Part shown: in pieces, positions 62,326 through 64,000 of the stretch
Position numbering within the stretch: position 1 is the stretch's first letter
How the letters are laid out: each line of letters starts with the position of its first letter
Assembly (NCBI RefSeq): GCF_007713465.1
Contig: NZ_VMSG01000002.1
Location: 310,001-374,000, forward strand
DNA from: Pseudomonas sp. H3(2019)
GTDB lineage: Bacteria > Pseudomonadota > Gammaproteobacteria > Pseudomonadales > Pseudomonadaceae
Length of the DNA stretch: 64,000 bases
Direction of reading: 5' to 3'
The notes under the pieces: generated by a model
Seen by the model: only the letters and a program-made list of their open reading frames with translations
Databases searched by the model: none
Told to the model about the DNA's origin: nothing
Translations under genes and position numbers: made by a program

Positions 62326-63825
62326 ATGAACATTCTCTACGACGAACGCATCGACGGTGCCCTGCCTCCGGTCGATAAGGAAGCCTTGCTCAACGCCTTG
62401 CGCGAGCAGGTGCCGGAACTGGACATTCTCTACCGCGAAGAAGAACTCAAACCCTACGAGTGCGACGGGCTCTCAGCCTATCGAACCACGCCGATGCTGG
62501 TACTGCTGCCGCGTTATTTCGAGCAGGTTCAAGCCGTGCTCAAACTCTGCCACGCCCGTCAGGTGCCAGTGGTGGCGCGTGGCGCCGGCACCGGGCTGTC
62601 CGGCGGCGCGCTGCCGTTGGAAAAAGGTGTGCTGCTGGTGATGGCGCGCTTCAACCAGATCCTGCACATCGACCCCGCCGCCCGCACCGCCCGAGTTCAG
62701 CCGGGGGTACGCAACCTGGCGATTTCCCAGGCCGTCGCACCGCTTGGCCTGTATTACGCGCCGGACCCGTCCTCGCAGATCGCCTGTTCGATTGGCGGCA
62801 ATGTCGCGGAAAACGCAGGTGGCGTGCACTGCCTGAAATACGGCCTGACCGTCCACAATGTGCTGAAACTGGAAGTGCTGACGATCGAAGGCGAACACCT
62901 GACCTTGGGCTCGGACGCGCTGGATTCAGCGGGGTTTGACCTGCTGGCGCTGTTCAACGGCTCCGAGGGATTGCTGGGCATCATCACCGAAGTCACGGTC
63001 AAACTGCTGCCCAAACCACAGGCTGCCAAAGTGCTGCTGGCGAGTTTCGACTCCGTGGAAAAAGCCGGAGGCGCCGTGGCGAATATCATCGCCGCCGGGA
63101 TCATCCCGGCAGGCCTGGAGATGATGGACAACCTGGCCTTGCGCGCCGCCGAAGACTTCGTTCACGCCGGCTACCCGGTGGATGCCGAGGCAATTTTGCT
63201 GTGTGAACTCGATGGCGTCGAAGCCGATGTACGCGATGATTGCCTACGGGTTCGCGCCGTGCTGGAGCGGGCCGGTGCCAGTGAAGTGCGCCAGGCGCGT
63301 GACGAGGCTGAACGGGTGAAGTTCTGGGCCGGACGCAAAGCGGCGTTCCCGGCAATCGGGCGCTTGTCGCCGGACTATTACTGCATGGACGGCACCATCC
63401 CGCGACGCGAGTTACCTCGGGTGCTCAAGGGGATTGCCGAGCTGGCCAGTGAATACGGCTTGCGAGTGGCCAACGTGTTTCATGCCGGCGACGGCAACAT
63501 GCACCCGCTGATCCTGTTCGACGCCAACCAGCCCGGCGAGCTGGAACGCACCGAAGCCCTCGGCGGCAAAATCCTCGAACTCTGCGTCAAGGTCGGCGGC
63601 AGCATCACCGGCGAGCACGGCGTCGGTCGGGAGAAAATCAATCAGATGTGCGCACAGTTCAACAGCGACGAGCTGACGGTGTTTCACGCAATCAAAGTCG
63701 CGTTCGACGCCAAAGGCCTGCTCAATCCCGGCAAGAATATTCCCACCCTGCACCGCTGCGCCGAGTTCGGTGCCATGCATGTCCACGGCGGGCAACTGCC
63801 CTTCCCCGACCTGGAGCGTTTCTGA
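62326..63825 (+). CDS. glcD: Glycolate oxidase subunit GlcD (FAD-linked)
   Basis: The catalytic flavoprotein subunit of glycolate oxidase, which turns glycolate into glyoxylate. The 499 residues have the PCMH FAD site (PVVARGAGTGLSGGALPLEK, about residues 83-102; DPSSQIACSIGGNVAENAGG, about 145-164) and the C-terminal FAD-oxidase domain with NVFHAGDGNMHPLI and SITGEHGVGREK. The upstream GAGG is a weak ribosome site next to the REP palindrome. It overlaps glcE by one base (TGATG). No glcC regulator is next to it; the upstream gene is the diguanylate cyclase. Confidence 0.96.
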   Translation: MNILYDERIDGALPPVDKEALLNALREQVPELDILYREEELKPYECDGLSAYRTTPMLVLLPRYFEQVQAVLKLCHARQVPVVARGAGTGLSGGALPLEKGVLLVMARFNQILHIDPAARTARVQPGVRNLAISQAVAPLGLYYAPDPSSQIACSIGGNVAENAGGVHCLKYGLTVHNVLKLEVLTIEGEHLTLGSDALDSAGFDLLALFNGSEGLLGIITEVTVKLLPKPQAAKVLLASFDSVEKAGGAVANIIAAGIIPAGLEMMDNLALRAAEDFVHAGYPVDAEAILLCELDGVEADVRDDCLRVRAVLERAGASEVRQARDEAERVKFWAGRKAAFPAIGRLSPDYYCMDGTIPRRELPRVLKGIAELASEYGLRVANVFHAGDGNMHPLILFDANQPGELERTEALGGKILELCVKVGGSITGEHGVGREKINQMCAQFNSDELTVFHAIKVAFDAKGLLNPGKNIPTLHRCAEFGAMHVHGGQLPFPDLERF

Positions 63826-64000
63826 TGCGTGCCGAACAGGACCGGGATGCCAGCGCCGAGTTACTGGAGCAGATCAACCAGGCCCGGGAGAACGCCACGC
63901 CGTTGCGCATTCAAGGCGCCAGCAGCAAAGCCTTCCTTGGCCGCGAAGTCGCTGGCGAGGTGCTCGACACCCGCGTCCATCGCGGCATCGTCAGCTATGA
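63825..64000 (+). CDS. glcE: Glycolate oxidase subunit GlcE, N-terminal part (cut by window)
   Basis: The frame from ATG 63825 is open to the right edge (58 complete codons). It reads SAELLEQINQARENATPLRI then QGASSKAFLGREVAGEVLDT, the start of the second FAD-binding subunit. Translational coupling to glcD and the usual glcDEF order support the call. Confidence 0.93.
   Translation, partial: MRAEQDRDASAELLEQINQARENATPLRIQGASSKAFLGREVAGEVLDTRVHRGIVSY

Overview
The window reads as a chromosomal segment of a fluorescent-group Pseudomonas. The gene order gacA-uvrC-pgsA-tRNA-Gly, a TTG-started gacA, a P. fragi-type lipase, the yejABEF, 3-hydroxybutyrate and glc operons, and many GTTCCCACGC and GCAGCTGCCG REP palindromes all support this. 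Genus-level assignment is solid; the species cannot be told from sequence alone.

Region 1 (1-10.2 kb) is accessory DNA. On the minus strand, reading away from tRNA-Gly, are a Crp/Fnr-type regulator and a stand-alone adenylation domain. Next come a divergent pair on the plus strand (Sfp-type phosphopantetheinyl transferase and a metallo-beta-lactamase-like protein), then a minus-strand operon: PksH-like enoyl-CoA hydratase, PksE-like acyltransferase-enoylreductase fusion, outer-membrane efflux lipoprotein and a periplasmic adaptor cut by the window edge. This looks like one end of a trans-AT polyketide (or hybrid) cluster with beta-branching and its own export pump. No ketosynthase, ACP or HMG synthase is inside the window, so the megasynthases should lie to the left. 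Between the cluster and tRNA-Gly(GCC) are a decayed IS630-type transposase and the N-terminal stub of a phage-type integrase, which is the expected scar of a genomic island.

Region 2 (10.2-30.9 kb) is core. It holds tRNA-Gly, pgsA, uvrC, gacA, a GNAT protein, a nitrilase-family amidase, and a class I DAHP synthase preceded by an apparent attenuator: a leader peptide rich in Phe/Tyr/Trp codons, a strong terminator, and a second Tyr-rich small ORF. Then come a repeat protein, a lipase, a parvulin, yejABEF (peptide ABC importer), and a sigma-54 regulator followed by a sigma-54-promoter-driven 3-hydroxybutyrate operon (GntP permease, dehydrogenase, acetoacetyl-CoA synthetase).

Region 3 (30.9-42.5 kb) has a PilU-like ATPase, a hybrid histidine kinase, a second parvulin, a sugar kinase and a likely amino-acid catabolism block (PLP fold-III deaminase/aldolase, IclR regulator, RidA, four-gene polar amino-acid ABC importer). 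A thioredoxin-like protein follows.

Region 4 (42.6-52.2 kb) is a wecB-nfrB-nfrA-DUF4434 operon, a c-di-GMP-responsive N4-glycan-receptor type exopolysaccharide system, followed by a TPR/histidine-rich exported protein. Region 5 (52.2-64 kb) contains a glycine-betaine-type binding protein, small conserved proteins, paired lipoproteins, a DksA-like protein with half a zinc finger, an RpiR regulator, a patatin, a GST, a MASE2 diguanylate cyclase and the start of the glycolate oxidase operon glcDE, cut by the right edge.
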